DNA from: Corticibacter populi
GTDB lineage: Bacteria; Pseudomonadota; Gammaproteobacteria; Burkholderiales; Burkholderiaceae_C
Direction of reading: 5' to 3'
Assembly: GCF_004217315.1 (NCBI RefSeq)
Contig: NZ_SGWR01000002.1
Span: 302,414 to 366,413 of the forward strand
DNA: 64,000 bases
The notes below the pieces were generated by a model that saw only the letters and a program-made list of their open reading frames with translations, had not been told where the DNA came from and ran no database searches. Both the position numbers and the translations under genes were made by a program. Numbering within the stretch: the stretch's first letter is position 1; every line of letters starts with the position of its first letter. This document shows, one piece after another, positions 1 through 8,825 of this stretch.

Positions 1-55
1 ATAGACGCTCGCGGGAAAGGCAAAAGCCGCGCTCAATAATCTCATTTAAAACTAT

Positions 56-74
56 TCTCATTTATGAAATGAGA
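56..74. repeat. short inverted repeat downstream of the first gene
   Basis: CTCATTT and AAATGAG flank a 3-base loop just beyond the stop of the leftward pyruvyltransferase-like gene. It could be a weak transcription end, but the stem is AT-rich and has no clear T run. The same TCTCATTT motif also occurs about 15 bases to the left. Positions 1-81 hold no other recognisable feature and are AT-richer than the rest of the window. Confidence 0.25.
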
Positions 75-81
75 TCTCTGG

Positions 82-993
82 CTAAAATCTGGACCGACAG
101 TAATGCTCGTAAATTTTATCACGATCCCACCAGGACCTCAGCGCCTGCGGCCACGAAGCACTTCGGACCTGGCGCAGGTACACGGACGCATAGACCTCCC
201 GCCTGGCAACAAATGGACTCGACTCCAACAACGGCAGCAAAGGCGGAATCGACGCCCCCGCCACCCGAATACCATAATCCCGCCACGCATCGTTCACATT
301 CCTGAAGAAAATAGGCTCACGTCCTATTGACTTGGAAAAATCCGCCCATTTGAAGGGAACATCAATCTGCCCACTATCCCAATAACCAAAAGGTTTTCCA
401 TAGGCTGTCGCAGCAATGGCCCCATGCAACGCACCACAAAAAACAAAGGCACTCGAGAACACCGCGTCAATGAAATGCTCGACGTTCAAGTCCCCCCGTC
501 CCACCGTGGCGCGCAACACCTCGTCGCAACCGGTCAGCGCGCGCAATTCCGCGTCACCGCGTGCATCCGAGCAATGCGGGATCACGACACGCTTACCCGC
601 ATAACGCACCAGGGTGCGCGGTCGGTAGACATGGGGAAGAAAAAAAGCCGGGTCGCCCAAGGGCACATCGCGTCCGAGCACCTCCCGCGACAAAGGGCCA
701 CGGACAGCGGGCACCTGCAACTGCGGCCATGCCTCGGGATGAAAGCCGTCGGGCGCGCGGCAACCACACCCCCAATACACGAGTTGATCGGTCGCATTCA
801 GGTCCCACGTCCGGACATCCTGCCCGATCAGACCATCGTCGAGACAACTCCCGATGATGCGATACAGCACGCGCCCGTCTCCACCCACCTCATCGGCATG
901 GAACAGGCGGCTGTATAAATAGTCGGTGAGATAGTCCCCGAAGTTCTGGATCAACTCACCTTGCCGCCAATAAACAAGATAACCCGTTCCCAA
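82..993 (-). CDS. polysaccharide pyruvyl transferase family protein
   Basis: Probably adds a pyruvyl ketal, or acts as a related transferase, on a surface polysaccharide; members of this family (PF04230) work in the cytoplasm on lipid-linked or nascent glycans. Seen in the 303 residues: an N-terminal NFGDYL motif (the NFGD signature of the family), a central VRGPLSREVLG segment resembling the family's VRGxxS motif, and a C-terminal FVFCGALHGAIAA stretch matching the conserved S/C-x-LHG region. No signal peptide or membrane segment is evident. The frame most likely opens at a TTG codon, with only a short gap after the preceding gene in the same frame, so the two are probably co-transcribed. 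Substrate unknown. Confidence 0.75.
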   Translation of the reverse strand: MGTGYLVYWRQGELIQNFGDYLTDYLYSRLFHADEVGGDGRVLYRIIGSCLDDGLIGQDVRTWDLNATDQLVYWGCGCRAPDGFHPEAWPQLQVPAVRGPLSREVLGRDVPLGDPAFFLPHVYRPRTLVRYAGKRVVIPHCSDARGDAELRALTGCDEVLRATVGRGDLNVEHFIDAVFSSAFVFCGALHGAIAATAYGKPFGYWDSGQIDVPFKWADFSKSIGREPIFFRNVNDAWRDYGIRVAGASIPPLLPLLESSPFVARREVYASVYLRQVRSASWPQALRSWWDRDKIYEHYCRSRF

Positions 994-1026
994 TATTGCA
1001 ATCCAAAATATCTGTTTCGCGCCATT

Positions 1027-1827
1027 CTACAGATACTTCTTGATATTCACCATTGCCTGTTCGAAACCAAAAGCATCTGATTGCCGCAAAAAGTTTTCCA
1101 TTGTTTCGCGGGATTGGCTGGAGCTGTAGGTTCGACTCTGGGCACGATAACTGTGATCCACTGGCACCGCATCCACAATTCCCATTGTCAATCCATGGTG
1201 GGCCGCCTTGACGGGCCAGACCAGATCATATCCCCACCCCATGGGGCTGCTTTCATCGAATGGGAGCAGATTTTCGGCCGCCGCACGATCAAAACAGAAA
1301 AGGGGCCCGATTTCCACGAAATTGGTCTGCCGCGCCCGCACGCCTTTGTCTTGCAGACAGAATTTATGGTCCCGATAGCTGAAACGCGTCCGCGCGGGCT
1401 GGCTGATCGAAAATTTCAGGTCGTCGACCCAGGCCACATAGGCATCCACAAAATCCCGGCACAGCACGATGTCGTCGTCCGAGAAGAAAATCAAATCGTA
1501 ATCGTCCGGTCGGCACGATTGCAGCAGACGATTGAGGACCTGGAACTTGGGCGTCGCTTCAGTGAGATGGCATGTGGTGACCGCCTGCAATGCCTCAGGC
1601 GGCCTGCTGCGTCCCAGCGCCACCCAGCGCTGTTCGACACGGTGATGGCGAGATGCCGCGAAATCGCGCGCGAGGCGTTCGCATTGGTTCTCATGATCGG
1701 TCAGGTAAACCCCCAGAACCAGGATCCTCTTGCCAGAGACTGGCCGGGCCGGAAGCGGTGCGCGGTACAAACCCGCCGAGAAAACGAGACGCCGCAGTGG
1801 GCGCGTGACCAAGGTCCAGTAGTTCAT
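1027..1827 (-). CDS. glycosyltransferase-like protein (GT-A type, unassigned)
   Basis: Likely a sugar transferase for surface glycan, though not assigned to a named family. The 266-residue product has a YDLIFFSDDDIVL segment near the middle, which looks like the metal- and nucleotide-sugar-binding DxD motif of GT-A enzymes, and a later SPMGWGYDLVWP motif like the acceptor-site region of such enzymes. No signal peptide. It lies between msbA upstream (55 bases) and the pyruvyltransferase-like gene downstream, all leftward, so it probably belongs to one transcript. DUF707-type proteins are a possible alternative family. Confidence 0.6.
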   Translation of the reverse strand: MNYWTLVTRPLRRLVFSAGLYRAPLPARPVSGKRILVLGVYLTDHENQCERLARDFAASRHHRVEQRWVALGRSRPPEALQAVTTCHLTEATPKFQVLNRLLQSCRPDDYDLIFFSDDDIVLCRDFVDAYVAWVDDLKFSISQPARTRFSYRDHKFCLQDKGVRARQTNFVEIGPLFCFDRAAAENLLPFDESSPMGWGYDLVWPVKAAHHGLTMGIVDAVPVDHSYRAQSRTYSSSQSRETMENFLRQSDAFGFEQAMVNIKKYL

Positions 1828-1882
1828 CTGTCATTCCATATGGCACCAAGGCCACGCGCCAAGGCACCAAATCGACGCCTCC

Positions 1883-3670
1883 CTATGCAGCCGTCGTCGC
1901 AACCACCTCTGGCTGAACATCCATCGCCATTTGCGCCGCCACCAGCCGGGCAAAAGCTCCATCCCTGGCCATCAGCTCGGCATAGTTCCCCATCTCGATG
2001 ATGTGTCCCTGATCCATCACCACGATGCGATCGGCATGCTGAATGGTGGACAGGCGGTGCGCCACCACGATGGTGGTGCGTCCGGTGGTCAGGTTGCGCA
2101 GCGCATCCTGCACCAGCCGCTCGGATTCGGCATCCAGCGCCGATGTGGCCTCGTCCAGAATCAGCACCGGGGTATCCCGGTACAGAGCCCGTGCAATCGC
2201 CATGCGCTGGCGCTGCCCGCCCGAGAAGGTCTGGCCATTGTGCCCCATGCGGGTGTCGAGCCCGTCCGGCAGCCCCTCGACGAAATGCAGCAGGTGGGCC
2301 ATCCTGAGGGCATGGCGCACCCGCTCCATGTCCACCTCGATGCCGTCGCCTTCCTGCACCAGTGCCACGTTGGCGGCCACGGTGTCGTTGAACAGCACCA
2401 CGTCCTGGTTGACCATGGACATCTGGGCCCGCAGCGAATCCAGCGTCCAATCCCCGAGCGGTACGCCATCAAGACGGATCACGCCTTCGGTCGGTTCCAG
2501 AAAGCGCGGCAACATGTTGACCAGTGTGGTCTTGCCAGAGCCAGAGTGTCCTACGAAGGCCACGGTCTCGCCGGCCCGGATCTCCAGCGACAGATCATCC
2601 ACGGCAGGGCGATCGGTATTCGGATAGCGCTTGCTCACGTGCTCGAAGCGGATCTCGCCACGGGCGCGCTCGGCGGTGTGCGTGCCCTTGTCTTCCTCCT
2701 GCTTCTCGTCCATCAAGGCGTAGATGCGCTGCAGCGCGATGGCACCGCGCTGGATGCCTGGCCACACGTCGCTGAGGGACTTGGCGCGCGGCACCGTCAT
2801 GAGCATGGTGGTGATGTAGGCGGCGAATCCTCCGACGGTGAGGTTGCCATCGCTGGACTGCCGCAGCGCCATGGTGACGATCACCGCCACGGCCACCGAC
2901 GTGGCCACCTGGGTCAACGGCGTCACCAGCGCGCCAGCCGCATTCATCTTGATGGCAGCATTGCGCAGGAAATGGTTAACCTTGTGGAAGCGCCCGTCCT
3001 GGCTCCTTTGCGTGCCATAGAGACGCACCACCCGGTAGGCGAGCACGTTTTCCTCCACCGCATAGGTCATCTGGTCCATGCCGACCTGCGAGGCCCGCAT
3101 GATGGCAAACAGGCGATCGCGCGTGAAACGCACGATCACGGCCACCACCGGCAGCACGCACATGGCCACCAGCGTCAACTGCCAGTTGAGCCAGAACAAA
3201 AAACCCACCAGCGCGACCAGCGACAGGCCCTCCTTGACGAAGGTCTGCACCGAATTGACCAGCGAGTTCACCGCATTCATGGTCTCGAGCGAGATGGTGT
3301 TGATCAGCATGCTGGCGGGCTGTCGCTCGAAGAGGCTCGGGTCGGAATACAGGATGCGGCCGAACAGGCGATTGCGAATGTCTTCGACCATGCTTTGGGT
3401 CGAACGTGTCATGACATAGGACGACGCGTAGTTGACAAAGGCGCGCAGCGAGAAGACGCCAACGATGATCAGCGGCACCGCCCAGGCTGGATACTGAACA
3501 TCCGGGGCCACGGAGCTGGCCACGGAATGGTCCAGCAGCTTGGCCATCAACGCGGGAATGATCGGCTCGATCGCGGCCGAAACGACGGAGCAGGCAAAGG
3601 CAATCCAGAGCCCGGACTGGTGGGGTTTGAGATCGCGCAGGAAGCGCTTGACATCGAAAGAGAATTTCAC
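1883..3670 (-). CDS. msbA: lipid A / glycan flippase ABC transporter MsbA
   Basis: Inner-membrane half-transporter (595 residues, within the usual range) that flips lipid A-core from the cytoplasmic to the periplasmic leaflet using ATP; it works as a homodimer. The N-terminal ~320 residues carry about six hydrophobic segments (ABC transporter type 1 fold). The C-terminal half has the Walker A motif GHSGSGKTT, the signature FSGGQRQRMAIARAL and the Walker B/D-loop VLILDEATSALD. It sits among glycosyltransferase genes, consistent with LPS assembly. It is transcribed away from galE, with a 312-base divergent region between them. A transporter for another lipid-linked glycan cannot be excluded. 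Confidence 0.9.
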   Translation of the reverse strand: MKFSFDVKRFLRDLKPHQSGLWIAFACSVVSAAIEPIIPALMAKLLDHSVASSVAPDVQYPAWAVPLIIVGVFSLRAFVNYASSYVMTRSTQSMVEDIRNRLFGRILYSDPSLFERQPASMLINTISLETMNAVNSLVNSVQTFVKEGLSLVALVGFLFWLNWQLTLVAMCVLPVVAVIVRFTRDRLFAIMRASQVGMDQMTYAVEENVLAYRVVRLYGTQRSQDGRFHKVNHFLRNAAIKMNAAGALVTPLTQVATSVAVAVIVTMALRQSSDGNLTVGGFAAYITTMLMTVPRAKSLSDVWPGIQRGAIALQRIYALMDEKQEEDKGTHTAERARGEIRFEHVSKRYPNTDRPAVDDLSLEIRAGETVAFVGHSGSGKTTLVNMLPRFLEPTEGVIRLDGVPLGDWTLDSLRAQMSMVNQDVVLFNDTVAANVALVQEGDGIEVDMERVRHALRMAHLLHFVEGLPDGLDTRMGHNGQTFSGGQRQRMAIARALYRDTPVLILDEATSALDAESERLVQDALRNLTTGRTTIVVAHRLSTIQHADRIVVMDQGHIIEMGNYAELMARDGAFARLVAAQMAMDVQPEVVATTAA

Positions 3671-3982
3671 AGTAGGAATCTGCCTTGGGCGCTACGCGCC
3701 TGTTGCGTGTCGGTGAGCATCGGCAGCAGTCTGCGCATGCGTCACCGGACGCCAATGAAGCAGGCCGGGCCACACCACGGAGGCCAGGCCATCAGATGGA
3801 TGGATGCGATGGCCGGATTGTATAGAAGCGCGCCGAGGCCAAGTCCCGCCCCGCCGCACCTGGCCAGGCCCATGTACCAGGGCACATACAATGCATGCAC
3901 CCGCCCCCTCTCATCCGCCCCGGTGCCTGCCGTTGCCGGCAGGCAACCATCCATGCAGGCATCGACCAGACTTCCAAGCTCC
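3671..3982. promoter_or_regulatory. divergent msbA / galE intergenic region
   Basis: This 312-base stretch has no convincing gene and must hold the promoters of msbA (leftward) and galE (rightward). The clearest structure is a perfect hairpin at 3924-3945, arms TGCCTGCCG and CGGCAGGCA with a TTGC loop, ending 37 bases before the galE start. It has no T run, so it may be a leader structure or operator rather than a terminator. Confidence 0.45.
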
Positions 3983-5023
3983 ATGAATGTCCTCGTCACA
4001 GGCGGCGCCGGCTACATCGGCGCCCACACGGTGGTAGAACTGCTACAGGCCGACCACCAGGTCACCGTGCTCGACAACCTCTGCAACAGCAGCCCGATTG
4101 CGCTCGAGCGCATTGCCCGCATCACGGGCCAGCGTGCGCACTTCATCGAAGGCGACGTGCGCGACACGGCGCTGCTCACCCAGGTGCTGCAAGAGCGGCA
4201 AGTCAATGCCGTGATCCACTTCGCCGGCCTCAAGGCCGTGGGCGAGAGCGTGCAAAAACCCATCGCGTATTACGACAACAACGTGACTGGCTCGATCAGC
4301 CTCCTCAAGGCCATGACTGCCGCGGGCGTGCGACAACTCGTCTTCAGCTCCTCGGCCACGGTGTACGGCCCGCTGGCACCCGTACCCTATCGCGAGGACA
4401 TGCCGCTGGGCCAGGCCTCCAACCCCTACGGCAGCAGCAAGATCATGGTCGAGCAGATCCTGGCCGATCTCTGCCACGCCGATGCCGGCTGGTCGGTGGC
4501 GGCGCTGCGCTACTTCAACCCGATCGGCGCGCACGAAAGCGGACTGATCGGCGAAGACCCGCAAGGCATCCCGAACAATCTGCTGCCTTTCGTCACCCAG
4601 GTGGCGGTGGGGCGCCGGCCCGAGCTGGCCATCTTCGGCGGCGACTACGACACACCCGATGGCACCTGCATCCGCGACTACCTGCATGTGGTCGATCTGG
4701 CCAGGGGTCATCTCAGCGCGCTGCAAAAGCTGGGCCAGGCGACCGCTGGCACGGGCCTCGGCCTCAAGGCCTGGAACCTGGGAACCGGGCAAGGCACTTC
4801 CGTGCTCGACATCGTCAGAACCTTCGAGACCGTCACCAGCCGGCCCGTGCCCTATCGCATCGCGCCACGGCGCGCCGGCGACCTGGCGGCCTTTTGGGCC
4901 GATGCGGCGCTGGCGGCCAGCGAACTCGGCTGGCAGGCCACCCGCACCCTGGAAGACATGCTGCGCGACGCCTGGCGCTGGCAGTCGAAGAATCCCCAGG
5001 GCTACCAACCAGAGGCCAGCTGA
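3983..5023 (+). CDS. galE: UDP-glucose 4-epimerase
   Basis: Interconverts UDP-glucose and UDP-galactose in the cytoplasm with tightly bound NAD+, supplying UDP-galactose to surface glycans. The 346-residue product begins MNVLVTGGAGYIGAH, a perfect N-terminal Rossmann GxxGxxG motif. The catalytic residues fall where they do in E. coli GalE: Ser124 in the SSSATVYG segment, Tyr149 and Lys153 in NPYGSSK. The start was chosen because the Rossmann strand begins immediately and the length matches the family; longer in-frame extensions are antisense to msbA. It opens a rightward run with a glycosyltransferase pair and a deacetylase. Confidence 0.95.
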   Translation: MNVLVTGGAGYIGAHTVVELLQADHQVTVLDNLCNSSPIALERIARITGQRAHFIEGDVRDTALLTQVLQERQVNAVIHFAGLKAVGESVQKPIAYYDNNVTGSISLLKAMTAAGVRQLVFSSSATVYGPLAPVPYREDMPLGQASNPYGSSKIMVEQILADLCHADAGWSVAALRYFNPIGAHESGLIGEDPQGIPNNLLPFVTQVAVGRRPELAIFGGDYDTPDGTCIRDYLHVVDLARGHLSALQKLGQATAGTGLGLKAWNLGTGQGTSVLDIVRTFETVTSRPVPYRIAPRRAGDLAAFWADAALAASELGWQATRTLEDMLRDAWRWQSKNPQGYQPEAS

Positions 5024-5086
5024 CCCAAGGCGGTCGCCCCGCTTCTCGTTCCCTTCCCGGCAGCGGCCCAGCCACCGCCACTCATC

Positions 5087-5896
5087 ATGAAAAAACAAGT
5101 CATCTGCATCAATTGGGGCACCAAGTATGGCGCGCCCTTCGTCAACCGGCTTTACGCCATGGTGGCGCGCAACATCACCCCGCCGTTCTCGTTCACGTGC
5201 TTCACCGATTCCGACGTGAACATCCGCCCCGAAGTGGACTGCCAGCCACTGCCCGAGATCGACTATGAAATCCCCAGGACCCGCAAAGGCATCTGGCCCA
5301 AGTCCAGGCTGTGGGGCGAGCGGCTCGGCTCGCTCAGCGGGCCGGTGCTGTTTCTCGATCTCGATCTCGTCATCACCGGCAGCCTCGATGATTTCTTCAG
5401 CCACGGCGACCCGGACAAGGTCATCCTCGCGCGCAATGCCGCCAAGCCCTTCGAGCGCCTGGGCCAGACCTCGGTGTTCCGCTTCCCGGTGGGCAAGCTG
5501 CGTCCGATGCAGCAACTCTTCGCCAAAGACCCCCTGGGCATTGCAGAGCAATATGGCTATGAGCAGCGTTTCGTCACCCAGAACGCCCCCGGTGGCATCG
5601 ACCTGTTCCCGGCGGCCTGGGTGCGGCATTACCGCTACCAGTGCATCCCCACCTTCCCACTCAATCTCTTCATGACGCCGCGCCTGCCCAAGGATGCGCG
5701 CATCCTCATCTTTCCCGGCGGCGTCTATCCGGACAGCGCCATCCGTGGCGGCTGGCAGGGACGCGAAGGCTGGACGCTGGGCCAGCACCTCAAGGGGCTC
5801 TTCACCTGGGACTGCAGCCGCGAAGGCGGGCGTCGGCGCTACCTGGCCCACTTCATGAAGCCGGCGCCATGGCTGGCCGATCATTGGCGCACATAA
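5087..5896 (+). CDS. glycosyltransferase-like protein with DxD motif
   Basis: Predicted cytoplasmic sugar transferase of unknown specificity, 269 residues. The N-terminus (KKQVICINWGTKYG) resembles GT8-type proteins that open with a similar strand, and VLFLDLDLVITGSLDDF carries the DxD motif expected to hold the divalent metal and sugar nucleotide. A later PGGIDLFPAAWVRHY segment may form the acceptor site. It starts 63 bases after galE and ends 10 bases before the next glycosyltransferase gene, so the genes are probably co-transcribed and act on the same glycan. Confidence 0.65.
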   Translation: MKKQVICINWGTKYGAPFVNRLYAMVARNITPPFSFTCFTDSDVNIRPEVDCQPLPEIDYEIPRTRKGIWPKSRLWGERLGSLSGPVLFLDLDLVITGSLDDFFSHGDPDKVILARNAAKPFERLGQTSVFRFPVGKLRPMQQLFAKDPLGIAEQYGYEQRFVTQNAPGGIDLFPAAWVRHYRYQCIPTFPLNLFMTPRLPKDARILIFPGGVYPDSAIRGGWQGREGWTLGQHLKGLFTWDCSREGGRRRYLAHFMKPAPWLADHWRT

Positions 5897-5906
5897 GGGG
5901 CGGCAC

Positions 5907-7010
5907 ATGAACGCGGCCGCCACGACCCGCCCATACCGCATCGTGATGGTGGCGCACAGCCACCAACTCGGCGGCATCGAGCGCCATGTGCTGATGCTCA
6001 GTGATGCGCTGGCCGAGCGCGGCCATGCCATCGCCTATGCGGGACCGCTGGACGGCTGGCTGGGCGAGCACATGCGCAGCCGCGGCCACGCCTGCGCGCC
6101 GGTGGCCATGCGCGGCATGTACGACCCGCTGTCGGCCTGGCAACTGCGCCGCTTCGCCCGCCGCTGGCGGGCGGATGTCATCCATGGCCATGCCCAGCGC
6201 GGCGCACGCTACGCCCATTGGGCAGGCGGGCAGCGCATTCCCAGCCTGGCGACGGCCCATGCCACCAATGCCCACAAATGGTTTGCCAAGGGGCAGCGCA
6301 TCATCGCGGTGTCCTACGCCGTACAGGATTTTCTGCTGAGCCAGGGTTTTGCTGCCGGTGATGTGCATGTGGTGCACTCGGGGGTGCCGGATCTCGGCCC
6401 GGTCGCCCCTCCCGATGCGCGCCCCATCAGCGCCGATCGTCCACTGGTGCTGGCCATGATCGCCCGCCTCGACGCGGTCAAGGGCCATGACATTGCCCTG
6501 CAAGCCCTCGCCCGGCTGAAAGATCGCTGGCCGCTGCGACTGCTTTTCGCCGGTGCCGACGACACCCCCTGGGCGCAACAGATGCGCACCCAGGCCGAAA
6601 CCCTCGGCATTGCCCACCAGGTGACTTTCCTCGGGCAGCGCAGCGACGTAGCGCAGGTGCTGGCGAGCGTGGACGTGCTGCTGGCGCCCTCACGGCGCGA
6701 AGCACTGTGCCTGGCACTGATCGAAGGCGCAGCAGCGGCCCGGCCAGGCATCGGCACCGACATTGGAGGCATTCCCGAGGTGATCGTCGACCAGCACACC
6801 GGCCTGCTGGTGCCTCCCCAGGATCCGGATGCGCTCGCCAACGCCATCGCCGTCCTGGCCGCAGACAGCGCAACGCGCATTGCCATGGGCCATGCCGCCC
6901 GGCATCGCTATGAGCAGCGGTTCACCTTGCCGGCCATGGTCCGCGGTGTCGAGGCACAATACGCCAGCCTGCAAGGCAACCCATCCAACGCGCCCCGGCC
7001 ATCCGAATGA
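5907..7010 (+). CDS. glycosyltransferase family 4 protein
   Basis: GT-B fold retaining glycosyltransferase (367 residues), probably building LPS core or another surface glycan at the inner face of the membrane. Seen: an N-terminal donor-entry motif HSHQLGGIERHV, the mid-protein PLVLAMIARLDAVKGHD strand typical of GT4, and the C-terminal EX7E-type motif in SRREALCLALIEGAAAARP. Its stop codon overlaps the start of the deacetylase gene by 4 bases (ATGA), so translation of the two is likely coupled. Specificity cannot be told from sequence. Confidence 0.85.
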   Translation: MNAAATTRPYRIVMVAHSHQLGGIERHVLMLSDALAERGHAIAYAGPLDGWLGEHMRSRGHACAPVAMRGMYDPLSAWQLRRFARRWRADVIHGHAQRGARYAHWAGGQRIPSLATAHATNAHKWFAKGQRIIAVSYAVQDFLLSQGFAAGDVHVVHSGVPDLGPVAPPDARPISADRPLVLAMIARLDAVKGHDIALQALARLKDRWPLRLLFAGADDTPWAQQMRTQAETLGIAHQVTFLGQRSDVAQVLASVDVLLAPSRREALCLALIEGAAAARPGIGTDIGGIPEVIVDQHTGLLVPPQDPDALANAIAVLAADSATRIAMGHAARHRYEQRFTLPAMVRGVEAQYASLQGNPSNAPRPSE

Positions 7011-7750
7011 GCGGCATCTCCATCTTCATGTACCACCAGGTGGGCCGATTCCCGCCGATCCGCACGCATCGTGCCAGCTATTGCGACGTGGACCGCTTTC
7101 GCTGGCAGATGCGCATGCTGCGCCTGTTCGGCATCCAGGTGATCTCGATGAGCGAGGCCGCCGCAGCCCTGCGCGGCGAGGTGCCCGTGCCCGCGCGCGC
7201 CGCCGTACTCACCTTCGATGACGGCTGCGCCAACTTCCGCGAGCACGCGTTGCCCATCCTGGAGGAGTTCGGCTATCCATCCATCGTCTATGCCATCGCC
7301 GGCATGGTGGGCGGCTCGGCCGCGTGGCTGGCCGAATCCGGCCATGCCACGCCGCCACTGATGGACTGGGTCCAGCTGCGCGACATCGCCGCGCGCGGCG
7401 TCGAGATCGGCAGCCACTCGCTCCACCACATCCGCCTGGCAGAACAATCGCCCGAGGTGCAGCGGCACGAGCTGGCCGCAAGCCGGCAGTTGCTGGAGCA
7501 GGAGCTGGGCCGCCCGGTACTGCATGCCTGTTACCCCTACGGCTCACACGACCTGCACACACTCCAGGCAGCCCAGGCCGCCGGCTACGCCACCGCCGTA
7601 ACCTGCCAGCGCGCGGCGGCAACCCCTGACTTCGATCCGCTCGCCCTGCCCCGCAAGGCCATCTCCTACGGCGACAATGCGCTGGGCTTTCTGTGGAAGC
7701 TCTACATGAAGGATGCCCCCAAGGGCGAGGCCATCCGCCGCATGGGTTGA
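7007..7750 (+). CDS. polysaccharide deacetylase (NodB-type, CE4)
   Basis: Metal-dependent hydrolase expected to remove acetyl groups from N-acetylated sugars. The 247 residues show the CE4 motifs: VLTFDDGCANF (catalytic base and metal Asp), EIGSHSLHHIRL (the HxxxH-type metal ligands) and CYPYGSHD (motif 3). There is no signal peptide, suggesting a cytoplasmic or membrane-associated site. It overlaps the preceding GT4 gene by 4 bases, which points to modification of the same glycan, for example a deacetylated hexosamine in LPS core. It converges with the leftward glycosyltransferase gene that follows. Confidence 0.85.
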   Translation: MSGISIFMYHQVGRFPPIRTHRASYCDVDRFRWQMRMLRLFGIQVISMSEAAAALRGEVPVPARAAVLTFDDGCANFREHALPILEEFGYPSIVYAIAGMVGGSAAWLAESGHATPPLMDWVQLRDIAARGVEIGSHSLHHIRLAEQSPEVQRHELAASRQLLEQELGRPVLHACYPYGSHDLHTLQAAQAAGYATAVTCQRAAATPDFDPLALPRKAISYGDNALGFLWKLYMKDAPKGEAIRRMG

Positions 7751-7769
7751 AAGCCTGTTCAAGAAACCG

Positions 7770-8825
7770 TCAAGACGCAGCCTGCTGCGCAGCCTTCAGG
7801 TCGTCGCTCTCCAGCCAGCGACGGCCGCGCAGGTAGCGCATCCACCAACCGTGCCGCCGGTAGGCCTGCAGCAGCTGCTGTGGAGTCAGAGGGCTGCTGA
7901 GCAGGAAATCCTGGGCAAACTGCCGCGCCGCCTCTGCCACGCCCTCGGACTGCGGGTGCGCTGCAAGAAAGCGCATGGCACCCATGTAGTTACGCGCGCT
8001 CATGTGGCTCACCAGGAATGCAATGCGCGGCTGCCTCAGGCCGGGGTCCTCCTGTTGGGCCAGCACCAGTTCCTTGCTGAACACTCGCAGGGCGCCGGAG
8101 AGGTCGGCCGCCTTGCGCAGCGTCATGTTCGAGACGATGCTGCCTTCGCGCTGCCGGTAGGCCACCCAGACACTGGGCGCATAAAACCAGCTCCTGGCCC
8201 GCAGCAACAGCCGTGGCATCGTGGCCATGTCCTCGAAATAGGAGCCAGAAGGAAAGCGCAGGTCATCACCCCAGAGCGAGCGCCGCACCACCTTCGACCA
8301 CGCATGCATCTGTCCCTTGCGGCACATGCCGGCCAACAGATCGGCACGGCTGTGCAACAGTTGTCCGGCAGGACCGGCAAAGCTGGCGCGGTGCGCCTCG
8401 CCACGCAGCCGGTGTTTCAGGCGGGGGTGGGCCCGCCACAATTGAAAATCGCACAGCACCAGCTCCGGGCCGTGGCGCGAAACGATGTCGCGCAACTCGG
8501 CAATGGCGCCCGGCAGCAGCTTGTCATCCGAATCGAGGCACCATACATAGTCGCCCTGGCACGCCGCCAGCATGGTGTTGCGGGCGGCGCTGAGCCCCTG
8601 ATTGCGCGGGTGGGCCAGCAAGCGGATCCGGTCCGGCCAGCGCTGGCGCAAGGCTTCCATCAACAAGGCTGAACCGTCGGTGGAAACGTCGTCAAGCATC
8701 AACACCTCGACCCCGGCATCGGCCTGGGCCAGCACCGATTCCACGCACTCCTGCAGGTATGCCTCGACGTTGTAGACCGGGATCAGGATGCTGAGCCAGG
8801 GCCTGGACGGAATGGGTTCGATCAT
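7770..8825 (-). CDS. glycosyltransferase family 2 protein
   Basis: Inverting GT-A enzyme (351 residues) likely adding a sugar to a surface glycan. It begins MIEPIPSRPWLSILIPVYN, the classic GT2 opening strand, followed by EVLMLDDVSTDGS and the DYVWCLDSDDKLLPGA metal-binding DxD region. The start was chosen because it overlaps the stop of the upstream GT4 gene by 4 bases and directly precedes the conserved strand; the frame stays open further upstream but only as a shadow of that gene. It is last in a leftward series that begins at hpnD. Confidence 0.85.
   Translation of the reverse strand: MIEPIPSRPWLSILIPVYNVEAYLQECVESVLAQADAGVEVLMLDDVSTDGSALLMEALRQRWPDRIRLLAHPRNQGLSAARNTMLAACQGDYVWCLDSDDKLLPGAIAELRDIVSRHGPELVLCDFQLWRAHPRLKHRLRGEAHRASFAGPAGQLLHSRADLLAGMCRKGQMHAWSKVVRRSLWGDDLRFPSGSYFEDMATMPRLLLRARSWFYAPSVWVAYRQREGSIVSNMTLRKAADLSGALRVFSKELVLAQQEDPGLRQPRIAFLVSHMSARNYMGAMRFLAAHPQSEGVAEAARQFAQDFLLSSPLTPQQLLQAYRRHGWWMRYLRGRRWLESDDLKAAQQAAS

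Noticed and set aside
1931-3982. Upstream extension of galE over the msbA antisense strand
   Set aside because: galE starts at 3983 with a complete Rossmann motif and normal length; the extension is antisense to msbA and low complexity.
3742-3999. Small leftward open frame in the msbA-galE gap
   Set aside because: Overlaps the galE start and the hairpin; composition (Cys, Trp, Gly rich) is that of a chance frame.
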